In this document: positions 1-13,438 of the stretch, piece by piece
How the letters are laid out: each line of letters opens with the position of its first letter
How positions within the stretch are numbered: the first letter of the stretch is position 1
DNA from: Sclerurus mexicanus
Taxonomy: Eukaryota > Chordata > Aves > Passeriformes > Furnariidae
Assembly: GCA_013396755.1 (NCBI GenBank)
Contig: VWZF01001843.1
Location: 372,001 to 436,000, forward strand
Direction of reading: 5' to 3'
Length of the DNA: 64,000 nucleotides
Program-made: the position numbers and the translations under genes
Notes under the pieces: generated by a model
What the model saw: the letters and a program-made list of their open reading frames with translations, nothing else
Database searches by the model: none
What the model was told of the DNA's origin: nothing

Positions 1-3000
1 CCTGGGGCTAATGAAAACAGAAGTGGAAGAGGAAAACAGAATCTATTTTAGGACAAATGCAGTTTCAGGACATATTCCAAAAAATAGGTGATATTTTGCA
101 ATGCAGTTCCAGCACAAGGAACAGCTCTGAAAATTACTGGGACTACCAGGTTCAGATAATGGTGTCCCACAGCTGTGGTCCCTCCACACGTGGGATCTCT
201 TGGACTGGACTGTAGATTCCAAAATTAACCAGCACACATGTGAGATGGTGGGTTCCCAACTTGGCAGGGGAACCCAACAGGCTGCAGCTGGAGGAAGGGG
301 GTGAGGGACAGCAGCTACACTGTGGATGGAGAGTACAGTAGGTCTCTTCCGCTCTCCCCCTGACCTTTTTGCTTCTTTCCTGCAGTGCAGCATTGGAGGG
401 AGCACATCTGCTCTAGAGAAAAGGACTGTTTCAAAAGCATTTGACCTACATCCCCACAAAAGGAGATGGGATTGGTCAAATGTCTCTGAAGTCATGAACT
501 GAGCACCAGGGAGCTGTATTTCAAGAGGCAATCTGCTCCTTATCTCCTATCTTTAATTTTGATTATGAAACCCAACCACAGAGAAAATAAAGAGAGGAAC
601 TTGGCATTAATTACTCTCCTGTAACTTAATAAAACGCCCTCTGCACAGGGCCCTGTGTGGCTGCAGCACTCTGCAGTGCCTGGTGGAATTGCAGCAGCCA
701 CTTCCTTCCTGGCTTTCCCTGGGGCTGCCTGTCTGACCACAGTCTGCTGTAAACTGGCTGCAAATTACTTCTGCCTCTCTGCAGTCTGGACGGTGTCTGA
801 TATCTCTTCTCCCTTTCCTGTGCACACCCTTTTCCCACCTGGCAGTGTTGACCCAAGAGGGTGACAGCATCTCCTGTTACCCCTGCCAAGGGTACCACCC
901 CTAAGGACAACTCCCAGGGCATCAGCTGATCCCCTACAGCACTGTCTACCTTCCACTCAGTTTTCTTTACATTTAGCCTGCCTTTGAACAAGAAATATCC
1001 TCTAGATACCTGTGTGCTGCAGTGAATGACATAAACATGTATCTGCACACAAGAGTATTCAACAGAGCAATGTTGCTCCAGGGTCTAACATCTTCTGGGT
1101 GCTGTAGAAACTCTTCCCCTGTACTAAGATGGTTGGTGATGATTTACCTGCTATAAAAGTAAATAATGTCATGCTTCTAAGTCCTTTGCATGGAGATACA
1201 GCTTCACATACTTTATATTAAATAAAGGAAATATATTCCCATATCCATTCCCTACCACCACACAAGTTAGGCAAATATGCAGTGGCAGAGTGAGTGCAAA
1301 GCTCTAACACACTTGAGGGTTGAAGCTGGTAGTGTTTGGGTTTAAGTGATAAAGTACTGACTGCCCAGTCTGGTCCACAGGATGTGTGTATGCATTTTGT
1401 GGACATCAAAGTATTAACCACACCATCCTTACATTCCCTTAATCTACCCAAACAGAGACTAGAAGCAGTTATTACAGACTAGAAACAATGAGAGAACTCC
1501 TCCAGCTCACACTCAAGACCCCCACACTGAACCATGCCATTTTTGTGTCAGATCTTGCCAATGGTGATGATGCTCCAAGTGCAAATGCAAACAGGGAAAG
1601 AGAGACTTTACACTCTCATTGTCTGAGAGAAGCATCACCTTCATTTTTCTGCTCTGCAGGACTTGCTCTCAAGCACACTAACAGCATCAAATGAATGCAT
1701 CAAGTGCCAGACCTTGTGAATTTGCCCCAGTCTGTGCAGTGTATCACAAAACAAATACCCAGTCCAGATGGTCTCTGATGTAACTGTATTAAACTACACA
1801 CCTGGCCTAACTCAGGTATGTAACCTGTTGAAAGAAAACCATTTCTCATCAAATAAGGCACATGGTATGTTAAATAAAATACCTAACCTAGTACATCATG
1901 TCAATATTAAATCAAATTTGTTGCATGTTGAACAGCTCTTCCGAGCAGCAGATTGAATTACCATGCACAGCTAGTGATGACAAGATTACTGTGCATTAGC
2001 TTTCATTAACTAATGTGCCAAGTTCATATATCACCTGAGTTAAAATTAATGGATGGCATGACGAAGGAGATCTATCAATAAAAGGCAAGACCTCAAGAAT
2101 CTGTACCTTCACAAAGCATTCCCTTTGATTTCCCAGAGACCACAATCTCCCAGATGTTATTTTGTCAAACGAGATAGTTTTGTTTCTAACCATGGATAAG
2201 ACACATGAGAGAAACGCTTGAAAGCACCCCTTATGGAAAATATTTCCATTAGATTAATTAAGGTTTCTACAGGATAGGCAAAATAACACCCTACAGAATC
2301 TGGGGGGATGGAAGCAAAGGGAGATAATTTATACCTGTATATTCAGCTTTGTTTATCAACTTTAAAATGAATTGCATCTCCTTGTAAAAGACTGCAAAGA
2401 GATTTTGTTAGGTTCACCATATCTCATTTGATCTGCCCATGTTAAGTAAAAAGAAAAGCAGAACAAGAAAGATAACTGTGCTGAGTATGTGTAAGCAGAT
2501 AAGCACAAAGCCATAAAAAAAATGTCCCCCCCAAATCACTCTGGAGTGTGAGAATCAGCTCAATTCTTTCTAGCTCAGATGGTCCCAAAGCATGCAAGGA
2601 CTGCTAATTCACATCACGTTGTCTGCAATCTCTGCTCTCCTATCTATGCAACTTCATTTCTCCATAAAGATGGAGCTTTCACGGTTTTCAGGCACACAAA
2701 CAATGTCTTAGTACAGTTGTGCTCCCAAAGCCTTTTTTACAATTGCTTCATAATTGCCATTTTTCTAAGCTGGTTTGATATCTATTAGTTAGATTTAATG
2801 CATGTTAAAAGAAAGTGCTAATGGGCACTTATCAGGAATCCAAATAAAAACTAAAAATAAAAACCTCTTTCACTTTGCCCTTTATACCATATCACTGTAA
2901 AATCACATAATCCCATCTACTCCTATGATATAAACAGAAAAAGCTAAAAGTTCACCCAGTTTTTACTGACAATGCTGATTCTCTGTCCAGCTTTATCTTC

Positions 3001-6000
3001 CAGTTTATGTTTGTAAATGGTTGGTAAATGGCTGCAGAATCATTAAAGTTTGGTTAACCTTCTCCGTCTAATTTTGACCTACAAGATACTTAATTTAATC
3101 ATTACCCATAGAAAAGGATTGAGTCATTATGTGTAGACATGTGGTGATGGCCATATTACATTAGATCTTCATTAACCCAAGTTGATAATGGCTTTGTACT
3201 AATGGAAACCTCCCCTTACTCCTTATTTTTTCCCCCCCAAATCTGAAAGCTCACTTAGTGAATCCTCTGCATTTGATGCAAGATAGAGAGAAGGCAGTAA
3301 TTGCTGCTGGAAAGATTAAATATTGAAAAGCAGTGTAAAATTCACACTACTTCCTAAACCCCAAATTTTCCATTCTGAAGAGTTTCCTGATAGAAGTTTC
3401 CTTCCCCACAGAGGATGGGATCTCATGCCCCTACTCATGACACAGTTCATCCTTTGAGTGATTCCGCTCATGGCAATGAGATCTCAAGGACAGAAAGGCA
3501 CACTAGAAAAGCAAAGGCGTCCAAACAAAGTTACAATGAGAAGCGTGATGGGATCCTGAACAAGTCCTCAGAGTACAACAACACCCTGATGTAGTGTTAA
3601 AGACTGAAACACCTCAGCTAACAAACCTGCATCCTCCAAATTCAGTGTATTCAATTGGTGATGTGAAGCACTTTCATGTACTCATTGTTAAGGGTTTCAA
3701 ATGAAATTGGGGGGCACACTCAGCGCAGAGTGGAGTTACAGAGGTGAACAGGAACATGGATAACACATCAAAATGACAAAAGTGCCTAAAACTCTCCTGC
3801 AAATGTAATAAATTGTAAATATACTTAAATTAAATGGTATTCCACATGGTCTAGATTAAAAAATAAATAGAAACAGCACTTCCTCTCTGAATGATATTCC
3901 TCCTGTCATAACTGATAGCTCCTGTCATTCTCTTTCACCATTACTTCTGTAATCATTGGCAAATTTTGACCTTTCAAGCAGCTAACCTAATTCATAACGG
4001 ATGCCACTTCCTAATTAGCGGAGACATGGGATTTTCAGCTTCAGACAAGGCAAGAGCCAACCTAATGAGAGTAAAGACAGTGAGCAGGTCTGGAGAGACA
4101 ACTGAGCGAGCTGAGGCGGCTGCTGTCACCCAGAACGGAAATAATACCTTCTTATTGTTAAAAATCAAATAAATACCTCTGGAGAGGAAATGAGCGGATG
4201 CACTGACAGCAGCACACACACGGGTTTGGAGCTCATGCCTGTCCAACTGCCTGCAGCCCACAGAGACCCCTGGACCACAGAGAAATCCCACCAGGAAAAC
4301 TTCAGGAAGGGCAAAAGCGCATCCAGCCTCTGAGCAAAGAGTTTTGGCTGTATAAATTCAGCAGGCTCAGCTCGGCTGAGTTCCTGCACACGAATCCTCT
4401 CGATTTCCAGGGCTAATTAAAAAATGGGAGAAAGCATGACTTAGGACAAGATATCCTGAACATCTCCACCGAGCTGTGCTTAACAGCACGGCCAGGTTTC
4501 ACGCTGAGCCGAAGGCACAGGTGACTCCAGAAATCATGCACACAACCCACGACTCAATGCACCTGCCACACGGCTTCAATCCAATCCTGGAATTCTGACA
4601 CTGTAAAATCAGGTAATACAATAGCATATAAAGTGATGTAGCAATATAAATATTATATATCATACTCTGTTCATTGTAACTGCTGGTTAAAAGGAGGCAG
4701 AGAGTGGGCTATTACAGTGCTGTAACTCCCTTCTAGAGTGGTCTCAGAACATGATTTCTACATTTTTTTCTGTAACATCAACTTGGCCATTTTTTTTGAA
4801 GGGAAAAACCATCAGGCTGGGGATTTGCATTTTCTTCTCGCTTGCAGTCCTATAATTCACTTCCTTGCTCTTGGGACTGGATGCTTCTGAAAAGGAAATT
4901 AAGAGCACAGATTTCATAACCACTCACCTCGAAAGAAAATGGAAAGCACTACCACATGTGTCTGCAAAAAAACAATTTCTTATCTTACAATTGTGCTTGG
5001 CTGAGCAAAAGAACTTGAAAACGAATATTGTGTATCCTAAGTCTGTGTGTAATGTGTGACAGAACAGAGTTGGGTTGGAAAAAGCCATTTTTAATAGCAT
5101 ATAAAGTGCAAGGGTAAGAGCAGCACCTGGCGAAGGTGCAGAAGGTAGCACTGCATCGATGATCCATTGCAGCTTGTGATGCACCCAGAAGTAATGCACC
5201 CTGCCTGTGAAGAGCTCTGGGAGGAGTGGAAGAATCTGTTGAGACCTACTCTGGCCCTGAAGATTTTACCTGTACATGATCTCTCTGAAACATTCAGAAT
5301 TTACATTATTTTTAGATTCCAAGTTACCAACTGGAATGTGCAACTGGTGGCAGCCCCAGTCCCTGAACCCATTCAGGTGCTCTCTTGAGCTGGGACCTTC
5401 CTAAACGAAGAGTTCTAAAATTAACTTAGTTTCAAGATGGAAAAGAAAATTGAAGGTTGTCACTATGAGCAGAACTATGATGTTTTTGGAACTGGGTGTA
5501 ATGGCAAAAAGGGGGTTTCACTCTGTGTCTTATTAACTTCTAAAAATGAAGCATCATCTCTTCAGATCTCAGGTCCTGCCACCCAGCAACCCCCGCTCTG
5601 TTCCTTCACTGAACAACCAACCTGCAGAACACAAGGGATCTCTTCATGAACTGCACTGTCAGACTGCAGAAGAGGAACAAGCCAGAACTGCAGAATCCAA
5701 ACTCTCCCCAGGAATATATATACAAATGCAACTATACTCCTTAAAAGATTCATTTCAGAGGCCTTAAATTGCAGTTTAATTTGAAAACTAATTCAGCCTC
5801 ATAATTGGCTTTCTGTTCAAATCACTGAGGCTAAAGATTTAAATTCTTAATATTCAGATGACTTCTGAGTTTTTGGCCCCATCTGTGCATTAGACCACGG
5901 TGTTAATCTCTGAGGGAATCTCTGCTGGCATAGAAATAAAATAAACAAACTGGGACACTAGGAGAATAATCAGCTTTTGAAATCCTTGGGTTTTTTATAT

Positions 6001-7959
6001 ACTGCTTATTTTTTATGAGATTTCTTTAACTCAATTTACCACATATAGATTTGGCTCCCAGCTATTTCATTTTTCACGTGGCACGTTATCAACAATTATT
6101 GCATCAGAGTTCCATGAAATAAGGAGGAGAAGGGAAAATTTTAAATTACGACATTTCTCATGTAAGAAGTACTAATATTCCTTTGTTTTGGAGGACTGTC
6201 CATACTCAGCAGCCTTTCACAGCAATCCCAGGGACAGTGGCAGGAATAAAGTATCCTACACAGCTCCAGGAGAAAGAGGGAGCTGGATGAAACTCGAGTT
6301 TAAAAGAAGTCACTCAGACTTTTGCTACTGACTTGAAAGGGACCAAGATGTATCCGGAGAGTTAGTGAAGTGGAAAGGATGAATGGGAATGGAAAAGGCC
6401 AGTCTGACAGGAACAAATTGTTTTGGAGAGATGAGTTAATTTTTGACAATCTTTCTGTTAAAACAAAATAGATACAACCCAGAGCAAAGCACTCGAGTCG
6501 CTGCGGAGCATTTCACATTGACCTTTTCAGAACTGAACGCTTCAGTTAAGTAAGACATCCACATCCTTCTGCAAGGAACCTTTTGTGGTGGTTATAGCAA
6601 ACCTAAGCTTCTGCAGAGATGGAAATAGTCCTTCTCCATCACACTTTTGTTTTGTGATTAAATTCCCTTTTCTCTTTTGTATTTAAGCATCTTCAATCTA
6701 TCTTACTGAGCAGAGTTTTTTAGAAACTCCAGAGTTTCTTTTGAAGGAGCACACCCTTGGGATGCTGCACTCCCAGCATCCCAAGCACAAGGGCTGGGAT
6801 CAGGGCAGGCATCAACTGGTGCTGTCGAGAGGGGAAAATCCCACCTCAAGCCCCAGTTCCTCCCTGCCATAAGGCAGTGAAGCTTGTGTGAGGCAGCTCG
6901 GAGATGTGAGCGTGGAAGAGGCTGCAGAATCCTCGGTGCTGGGCAGCGAAGCTCTGCCACCCGTCCCGCTTTGTCAGCGCTTGAAAGGCAACCAACCCCT
7001 GCAGCTCTGGGGGAGCTCTGCTGACTGAGGCTGCCAGAGGGAGCAGGGGAATTTCTGCTCCAGCTTGCAGCTGCATTCATAAAACTTGGCTGTGTTCTTC
7101 ATACAGAGGCAAAGTTCAAAGACGCAGAACGTTTTTCAGCATGAGTAAAACATGGTCTTTTAAGACACACTTTCAAACAGCGACACATTAAGTCAAAACA
7201 ACTCATGGAGGGGGAGAGTAAGGAAGAGAGATGGTCCTGTGGAAAAGAAAGTCCTGCATCACTACTCCTGTTCTGCATTTTTGGAAGGGCCTGCATTTAC
7301 ACATTTAAATTGTCCAGCTGCTTTACCTGAGGCTAGATAAGCTAAAATTGCATTAGTTTTCCAGAGAAAATCAGGAAAAGGAAAGAGATGTAATTCAGTT
7401 TAAGAGCCAGCAAACAGGGGCCAGGCTGTGACACACATTCACTACAGAGAACTTCACCAAGAGTGAGCTCCTGATTTCAAGAACACCACGCTACAGTGCA
7501 AGACACTATTTCAATTAAGTTATTATAATCTTAACCAGCAACAACAACCTATTATAATTAATAATACTTGATGATTTCTTTTCTATTTCTGTCAAGGGTT
7601 GCTTCAAGGTGACTTGCAGAGAGCGCACTCCTTGGGAACCCAGGCTGAGTGCTCTGCAGGCTGGGAAGCCCCTTCACTTAAACCCCATCAGACTGTCTAA
7701 TGAGTCTCTTCACATTGCTGCCAATTCTTCCCACTCTTGGACAATTTTGTGTATTTGCATTTCAGGCTAAAGCAACCTTGTTTCTGTGGGAGGCTGAGTG
7801 CCCAGCAGTATCACACCGTGCCATGGGCTGGAGTACACCTCCTTCCTGCATTCCCATTTCCTTGGTTCACTCTACTGTCTCTTGGCTTGTTCGCTGTCGA
7901 GTCGGTAGGTCACACCTTACTTGGCCACCCTCCATTCCCTGCTGTGGCCAGGCACAATT

Positions 7960-8245
7960 TCCAGCTCTCTGACAGGGTCAGAGATGAGGCACCACGCTCT
8001 GTTCCAGCTCACCACATCCCCCCTGAGCGGGGACCACTCTGTGCTTCGTGGCACAGCATCCTCCGGAGGCACAGCCCTGCCTGCTGTGCCCACACAGCGC
8101 GGGCCTTTGCTTCACCCCGTGCCCCGGGTGTGCTGTGACAGCACCACAGAGCCCTTTCCTGCTCACTGGAACGGGATCTGCTCCATTGATCCTGCTAAAG
8201 CCTTAATGGGGCTTTCCCCGCAGCTCAAGGTCACTGCGCCCTGCT
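7960..8245. other. GC- and CpG-richer intronic segment
   Basis: About a dozen CpGs in 285 bases, with GC-rich text such as CACAGCGCGGGCC and CCCCGTGCCCCGGG. Overlapping open frames exist on both strands (for example plus 7737-8138 and 7921-8304), a usual side effect of low stop-codon density in GC-rich DNA. None resembles a known protein. Confidence 0.4.
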
Positions 8246-8338
8246 CAGCCTGTGCTCAACAGCATATTTTTCATGGTGTTGCTCTGCAAAATTTCTATGA
8301 GTAGAGCTTGAGCTCCATATGTCCTTTGTTGTCTGGGG

Positions 8339-8382
8339 TTTTTTTGTGTTTTTGTTTGTTTTTTGTTTTTTAATTTTTTTTT
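8339..8382. repeat. T-rich (TTTTG)n low-complexity tract
   Basis: T runs interrupted by single G residues (TTTTTGTTTGTTTTTTG), followed by TAATTTTTTTTT. On the gene strand it is A-rich. No insertion boundary or target-site duplication is evident. Confidence 0.88.
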
Positions 8383-9845
8383 AAAATGTTGTCAAAATTC
8401 CGACTGACTTCAAGCAGTCATTGGCTGCTCACTCTAGCTGCCCTCAGAGTCAGCATTTATTTGAGACATTCTAACACTTCAGCTACTTTTCTCATCAGAG
8501 GTGTGCAAAATTATTAAGAACGTTGCAGATATTGTTGTAATCAAGTAATCCTGCATTTTTAATCACAGCCATTATAAATGGGCATATGGAATATGTGAGA
8601 AGTAACGATTGCACAGGATATCCAGGGAAGCATTTTCAGTCCTCAGGCACAGTTCAGCAGCAGTGAGCAGTGGAAAATGAATGCTGAACTGTAACACATA
8701 ATATGATTTTCTAGTTTGCTTGAAGCATGGATATACACACATATGCAGATGTATTTTTATAGATGCATACACATAACTAACTTACTGTCGCATCAGTACC
8801 AAACACATCCTGCTGTTACCTCGAAGAATATGCAGTGTCTTTCATTTGTCAACCACTGCCACAAATAATCATGAATTCTGGCCACATATTTCTTCTCTTG
8901 CAGCGGCTGGTGTGGTATTTCCTTAGTTATAATATTCAGAGGCAGCTTGAACTAAAAAGTTTCTAAATCTTTGCAAGATCTATGCTTAGCTAAATGCATT
9001 GTCTAGACTTGTCTCTGCACTAAACAGGGACACATAACTGTGAGGCAAAGGAGGAGCACTCAGATATCACCAGTAACTCCATGACCTCTCTATCACTTTC
9101 TCAAAGGCACAGGATCGTGTTTCTTGCCAAGTACATGGAATGAGGGCCTCTGATACCCCAATTCCTAGGAGGCTCTACAAAAGCAAAGAACAGAAATTCA
9201 ATACTAATATAAACCTTTAAAAGAATACTGATTAAACAGGAAAGAGAGAAAAAAAACCCTCTACCAAATACATCAAAGACAAATGTAATTGCTTTTGAAT
9301 AAAAACAGATTGCTTTCTACCTTCCTGCCTTAAAGGCAAGCACTCCAGCCTGGGATGGAGAATACCAAAAATCACTGCTAGAAGCAGAGGCACAAGTATT
9401 TTGTAGGCAAAGTTATCCTATTCTGATTTAATAGCTCAAAGGCTTATCTGGATTTCAGACAAGAGGAGGATGCAATTTACTGCTTGTTTCACACAGATGA
9501 ACAGAGCTAGTTAAAACATTTGGGAACACTTTGAATATTGATCTGTCCTCGAATAAGATGTAAGAAATTTGTTTTGCTATGGAGATGTATCAATCTTCAA
9601 ACCTTGATATGCCCCAAAGTGGCCTTCAAATGAAAGCTGGAAAATCCTCTGGGAAGATGTTATTAGAGCCATAAGCTCAGGGACGTCTCACATCCCCTCC
9701 TCCACGCAGGACCGTGAGCAGGAGGACTCTGAAGCTGGGACATCACCACCCAAAGCGATCGGGGAGGGAGCTCTACCCCTTCTTCCCTCAGAAATAATGT
9801 CCTGTTCTGTTCCCACTCTGTGTCACCACAGCCTCCTGTTCCTCA

Positions 9846-10008
9846 CGATGCTGGAAGACAATCAATCACGGCTGCGAATCACCTTGTTAAAAACAGTGCC
9901 CACCGGAGACTTTCCGGTGACACCTCTGGCGCGGAGACCGAGTGATAAATGTTTGCTGACACAAACCAAAGTCACGAGGTGTTTAACCCCTCAGCTGGCA
10001 AACAACCG
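9846..10008. other. CpG-enriched segment with a perfect hairpin
   Basis: Ten CpGs occur in about 163 bases. Within it, 9901-9919 is a perfect inverted repeat, CACCGGA then a 5-base loop then TCCGGTG. The surrounding kilobases are AT-rich. Function is unknown. Confidence 0.5.
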
Positions 10009-10938
10009 AGGACAGAACTTGTCCAGGAAAAGTCTCCCTCCAATTTCAGGAGAATTCCAATTGCACTGGTGCTACAGCACAATTTTATGTTCAAAGAATG
10101 GATATGCTCATATTAGTTACGCTCAGCAACGAGCTACAACCCTGCTAACATTTTGGAAACTGAAGGTTACACTGCTCTTAAATAACAAATCAAATGTATA
10201 GTTGAAAATAGAACATTAAAGACCCTTATAACTCTATTTTTTTAAGCATATAAACATTTTCATGTAAAAATCATCACTTTTCTGCGTACAGCTTACACCA
10301 CCACTAATTCTTCACTCACAGATTTTCTGAAACTCCATTTCACTTTTTTCCCCCCATTTCACCCTCTGTTAGAAAAGTCTGTGGGAACAGAGGATGAGCC
10401 TGCAATTTTAGTGGGACTATTCCCCCTTCTATAGGTTTGCATCAGGCCCCATATGAAACGTATACCAAAGTATTTTCTGCACACCTTGAGACACAGACCT
10501 GTTTGGAGTCTGACTGGATGCCAGATATTGAGCTGGCAAATAACTGGATTAAATATCAATGAGGTGGATATTCAGCATTTCAGACCCAGGGTCAGTGAGA
10601 GGCCACTGCCAGGCTGGCTTTCAGAGCTCTGTAATTAGAAAAGCAGCCCTGTACGTGTGTAATGAGCATATGAGAATGGTGATACAGAGCATTACTCTGC
10701 AAAACTCCTACTTTTAAAGATTCCACAGCTAGGAAGGGACCACCAGGACCCTCTAAACCAAGCCTGTACCTTCTCTTCATACAGAAAGAGCCACAAGGCT
10801 GTCCTCACCTCCATTAATCTTCCACAAAGAGCCAGGAAGAGCAAACCTTTCCCTCATTCCCTCTATTCCAAGCAGAGGCTAAGCCACCACAGCTCATGAA
10901 TGGCTGAAAGCCTGTGAAACTTTCAGCCTTTTTTTCAA

Positions 10939-10944
10939 CTGTAC
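10939..10944 (-). other. CDH4: 5' splice donor of the CDH4 EC1/EC2 exon
   Basis: The minus strand reads CCAG/GTACAG. The exon stops after the first base of a Gly codon (phase 1). Reading through gives TVEKKAES instead of the family's TYVMTV, so the donor is well placed. Confidence 0.9.
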
Positions 10945-11089
10945 CTGGTTTAGAGCCTTCATCAACAGATCCATTATAGACTTGGTTGATGAACTCCGGT
11001 CTGTTGTCATTCATATCAATCACATAGATGTAAAGGTCAATAGGATTCTCCACCTTGTTTCCATTCATATCCACTGCATGAGCCCGGAG
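10945..11089 (-). CDS. CDH4: R-cadherin (cadherin-4) internal coding exon, end of EC1 / start of EC2 (probably exon 6)
   Basis: This 145-nt exon encodes 48 complete residues, from LRAHAVDMNG to EGSKP, plus the first base of a Gly codon. It continues directly from the exon at 18569-18724 (SYH then LRAHAV). The HAV tripeptide falls at mature positions 79-81, where type I cadherins carry it in the EC1 adhesive face. DMNDNRPEF (about 100-108) is the EC1-EC2 linker; Asp100, Asn102, Asp103 and Asn104 include calcium ligands that rigidify the ectodomain. YNGSVDE then starts EC2 and contains a potential N-glycosylation site, Asn114-Gly-Ser. INQVYNGSVDEGSKPG distinguishes R-cadherin from N-cadherin, whose equivalent reads LHQVWNGTVPEGSKPG. 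The acceptor is TTATTCCCAG and the donor CAG/GTACAG. The 145-nt length and phase 1 end agree with type I cadherin gene structure. The expected next exon (TYVMTVTANDADD) was not found by eye between 1 and 10944. The exon looks intact and functional. Confidence 0.95.
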
Positions 11090-11119
11090 CTGGGAATAAG
11101 CACAATGAAAGCACAATAT
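11090..11119 (-). other. CDH4: 3' splice acceptor for the CDH4 EC1/EC2 exon
   Basis: On the minus strand a moderately pyrimidine-rich stretch ends in GCTTATTCCCAG, with AG at 11091-11090, directly before CTC CGG GCT (Leu-Arg-Ala). Upstream residues in the same frame (FHCAYSQ) are intronic and do not match cadherins. Confidence 0.9.
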
Positions 11120-11996
11120 CAGCAATTGGATTTGTTGCAGAATGAGAGACCGTTTTGCAAGGATTGACTTTACTTCATAAATACTTTCTCAAAATTGAAT
11201 GGAGCAGGTATCTAATTCCAGCAGAAAGCACTGACATAGTTTCCATCTAGCCTCTACCCACAGACAGATTTTCAGGGCTTAACATAATACTGAAATAATA
11301 TTTTAAAATAGTGATTGTGGAAACACTTTAACTCTGGTGCAGTGATGCTATCTCCCTCACTGCTCACAGACCACTGTATTTTAATTTTTAACATGTGGTG
11401 AACCTCGTCTTACAATCTGAAAAGCAAATTTTGCTTAGTTCCAAATACAGTGAGGAAATGAGTTTGAGTGAGAGGGTTCTTATGGGAACCTGCAGCCTTT
11501 CACACCCACAATAACAGGGATTAATAAGTGAAGAGATTTCAGAATTACATTAGAAGTGTTTATTCTTTGTCTAATCATGGTCTCTAGGAACAGCAACAGC
11601 TACTGACCCCATTGCTCCACGCATCAAAAGACATTTCAAAAGTCCCTTTCCTCCAAATAATGGGAGCCCCTGTGGCACTAAGAACGAAATATTTTCCTCA
11701 GGCTTGACAAAAACACTCAGTGCTGAAGCATTTCAACAACCAGAGCCACAGTGTTAAGCCCTCAGTTAAAATGGAACTGCAGCTTTATCTTATTAGCAAT
11801 AACCATCAGTAATAATGCCCAAAATCAAGAGCATCTGTTTTCTGAACAAAAGAGACAGATACAGCATGTCAAAATGAGTAATTAATAAAACAAAGCAATC
11901 AACAATAGTCTGGAACAATCAGTAACCAGGTGAAAAAAATGGATAGCTTTCTCATTAAAGGGAACAGATGGCTACTCTAAATGGTGTGTGGCTGAA

Positions 11997-12051
11997 CGCG
12001 CTGCCAACGACGGCTTCGGGAAAACTCCGACCGCGAGGGAAGAGCTGCACG
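11997..12051. other. Compact CpG cluster
   Basis: Nine CpG dinucleotides occur in 55 bases (GAACGCGCTG, CAACGACGGC, TCCGACCGCGAGG and CACGAG) inside otherwise CpG-poor intron. It is too short to be a CpG island by standard definitions. It could be a small regulatory element or the relic of a GC-rich insertion. Confidence 0.55.
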
Positions 12052-12259
12052 AGCCCTGACCAAGGATGGCAGCAGGGAGGCACTGGCTGGCTGCGAGCAC
12101 TGCAGACCTTGGCTATCTTCAGTCTTCATTTCAGCCCCTGTGAGCACTGCTGAACCTCCACCCTGCCACGAGAACTGGGGATGGCACTCAGGATGGTTGT
12201 GTGACATCCCTCAAGGCTGGTGGGCTGAAGAGCGAAGGATCATCAGAGGATGTCAGCTT

Positions 12260-12438
12260 CATAGAATCACACAATGGTTTGGGTTGGAACGGACCCTGAA
12301 GCTCATCTAGTTCCAACCCTCTGTCATGGGCAGGGAACCTTCTAGTAGACCAGGTTGTTCCAAACCCCATGCAACCTGTCCTTGAGCACTTCCAGGGACG
12401 AGGCATCCACAGGTTCTCTGGGCAACTTGTTCATGCAA
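12260..12438 (-). mobile_element. CR1 LINE, 5'-truncated 3'-end fragment
   Basis: The plus strand begins CATAGAATCACACAATGG, then GGTTTGGGTTGGAA, CATCTAGTTCCAACCC, GTCATGGGCAGGGA and CTTCCAGGGACGAGGCATCC, and ends near CTCTGGGCAACTTGTTC. This is the reverse complement of the well-known CR1 non-LTR retrotransposon 3' end, whose sense strand finishes in ATTCTATG-type octamers. The element is therefore in minus orientation, with its 3' terminus at 12260. About 180 nt remain, with scattered substitutions. It encodes nothing. CR1 is the dominant bird retroposon. Confidence 0.92.
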
Positions 12439-13438
12439 GGGCTGGCTGGGAGAGTGGGGCTGCAGAACAGGAGATGCACCAGCTCATGCCACCCAGAGGG
12501 ATGGAGGCCTCTGGTCTCTGCCAGCAGTTCCCTGTGCCATTCCCTGCTGCTGGGAGTCAGAGCTGACATGCCAAGGAGGTCTTAGCTCCTCTGATGCATG
12601 ACAAATGAATGTGCTAATTGCATTAGCACTGGTTCCTGTCTTTCCCTCTCGCTGTGCCAGTGATTGATGCAACTTTCTCCTTCATGTACGGTGCTCAGAA
12701 GTCCAGAGCTTTAACAAAAGAAACTGCACACCATTAGGATGGGCTGGATTAACATTTAATCAAGCAAAGAGAACAAACTGCCACGTGAAATGAGCTGGGA
12801 GAAAAACATTTTTTTAGAAGGAAGTTAAGCAGCACTTTTTCTTTAAAGCCTGAGGAAGTCCAGCTTTGTTTTCAATACAGGATTTACCATTTGTATTTCA
12901 TGACTTGCAATGCTCTTAATATCTGCATTTCTTGCCTGCATACCAACTGCTTTGGCTCCCACCTGTTGAGCCATCCTTCATCATGTCAGATGTAGCAATT
13001 CAATAACTTTACAGTCAGAGGTCAGACTGTCTTTGAAAAAAAGTAATTCGGAGCTAAAATTAAAGTTATTATCTTCAAACTGAGGCAGCACTGGGCTCTC
13101 TCTTACAGCATTTCCAGCAGCGGAAATGGTTCCATTCAGAGATAAAGCAGAGAGCAAAGCTGGTATCTCCCCCCTCAGATCTGACTCTCCCCCTGCAAAT
13201 TTTTAATTAGATTTGATAGCTTTTGTTTGAAATCTCCAGGAGTAAGGGATTTCTCAGCAATGCACATCTATCTGCTTGTTGCACTCACTAGGCACAAGTA
13301 CCCATCAACGCGTTACTGCCTGCACTCAAGGAAAGAAAGATTCAATAAGCAAGACTGCAGGAATCCCATCAAATCTGTGGTGACATGCTCAAGTGTCACC
13401 TCTGTCCTGAGCCCAGCACCAGCACTGGGAGGAGCTAC

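Larger units (their letters stand above)
1..10944 (-). other. CDH4: 5' part of the CDH4 intron following the EC1/EC2 exon
   Basis: This runs from the donor at 10944 to the window edge; the next EC2 exon was not found. It is mostly ordinary AT-leaning intronic DNA. A GC- and CpG-richer stretch lies at about 7960-8245, a T-rich tract at 8339-8382 and a CpG cluster with a perfect short hairpin at 9846-10008. Positions 1-7900 show no repeat family, RNA gene or protein homology I can support. The longest open frames there (162 codons minus at 43-531, 140 codons minus at 626-1048) have no recognisable domain. Confidence 0.8.

Noticed and set aside
43..531. 162-codon minus-strand open frame
   Set aside because: No recognisable domain and no splice or promoter context. 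Its length is within chance expectation for a window of this size.
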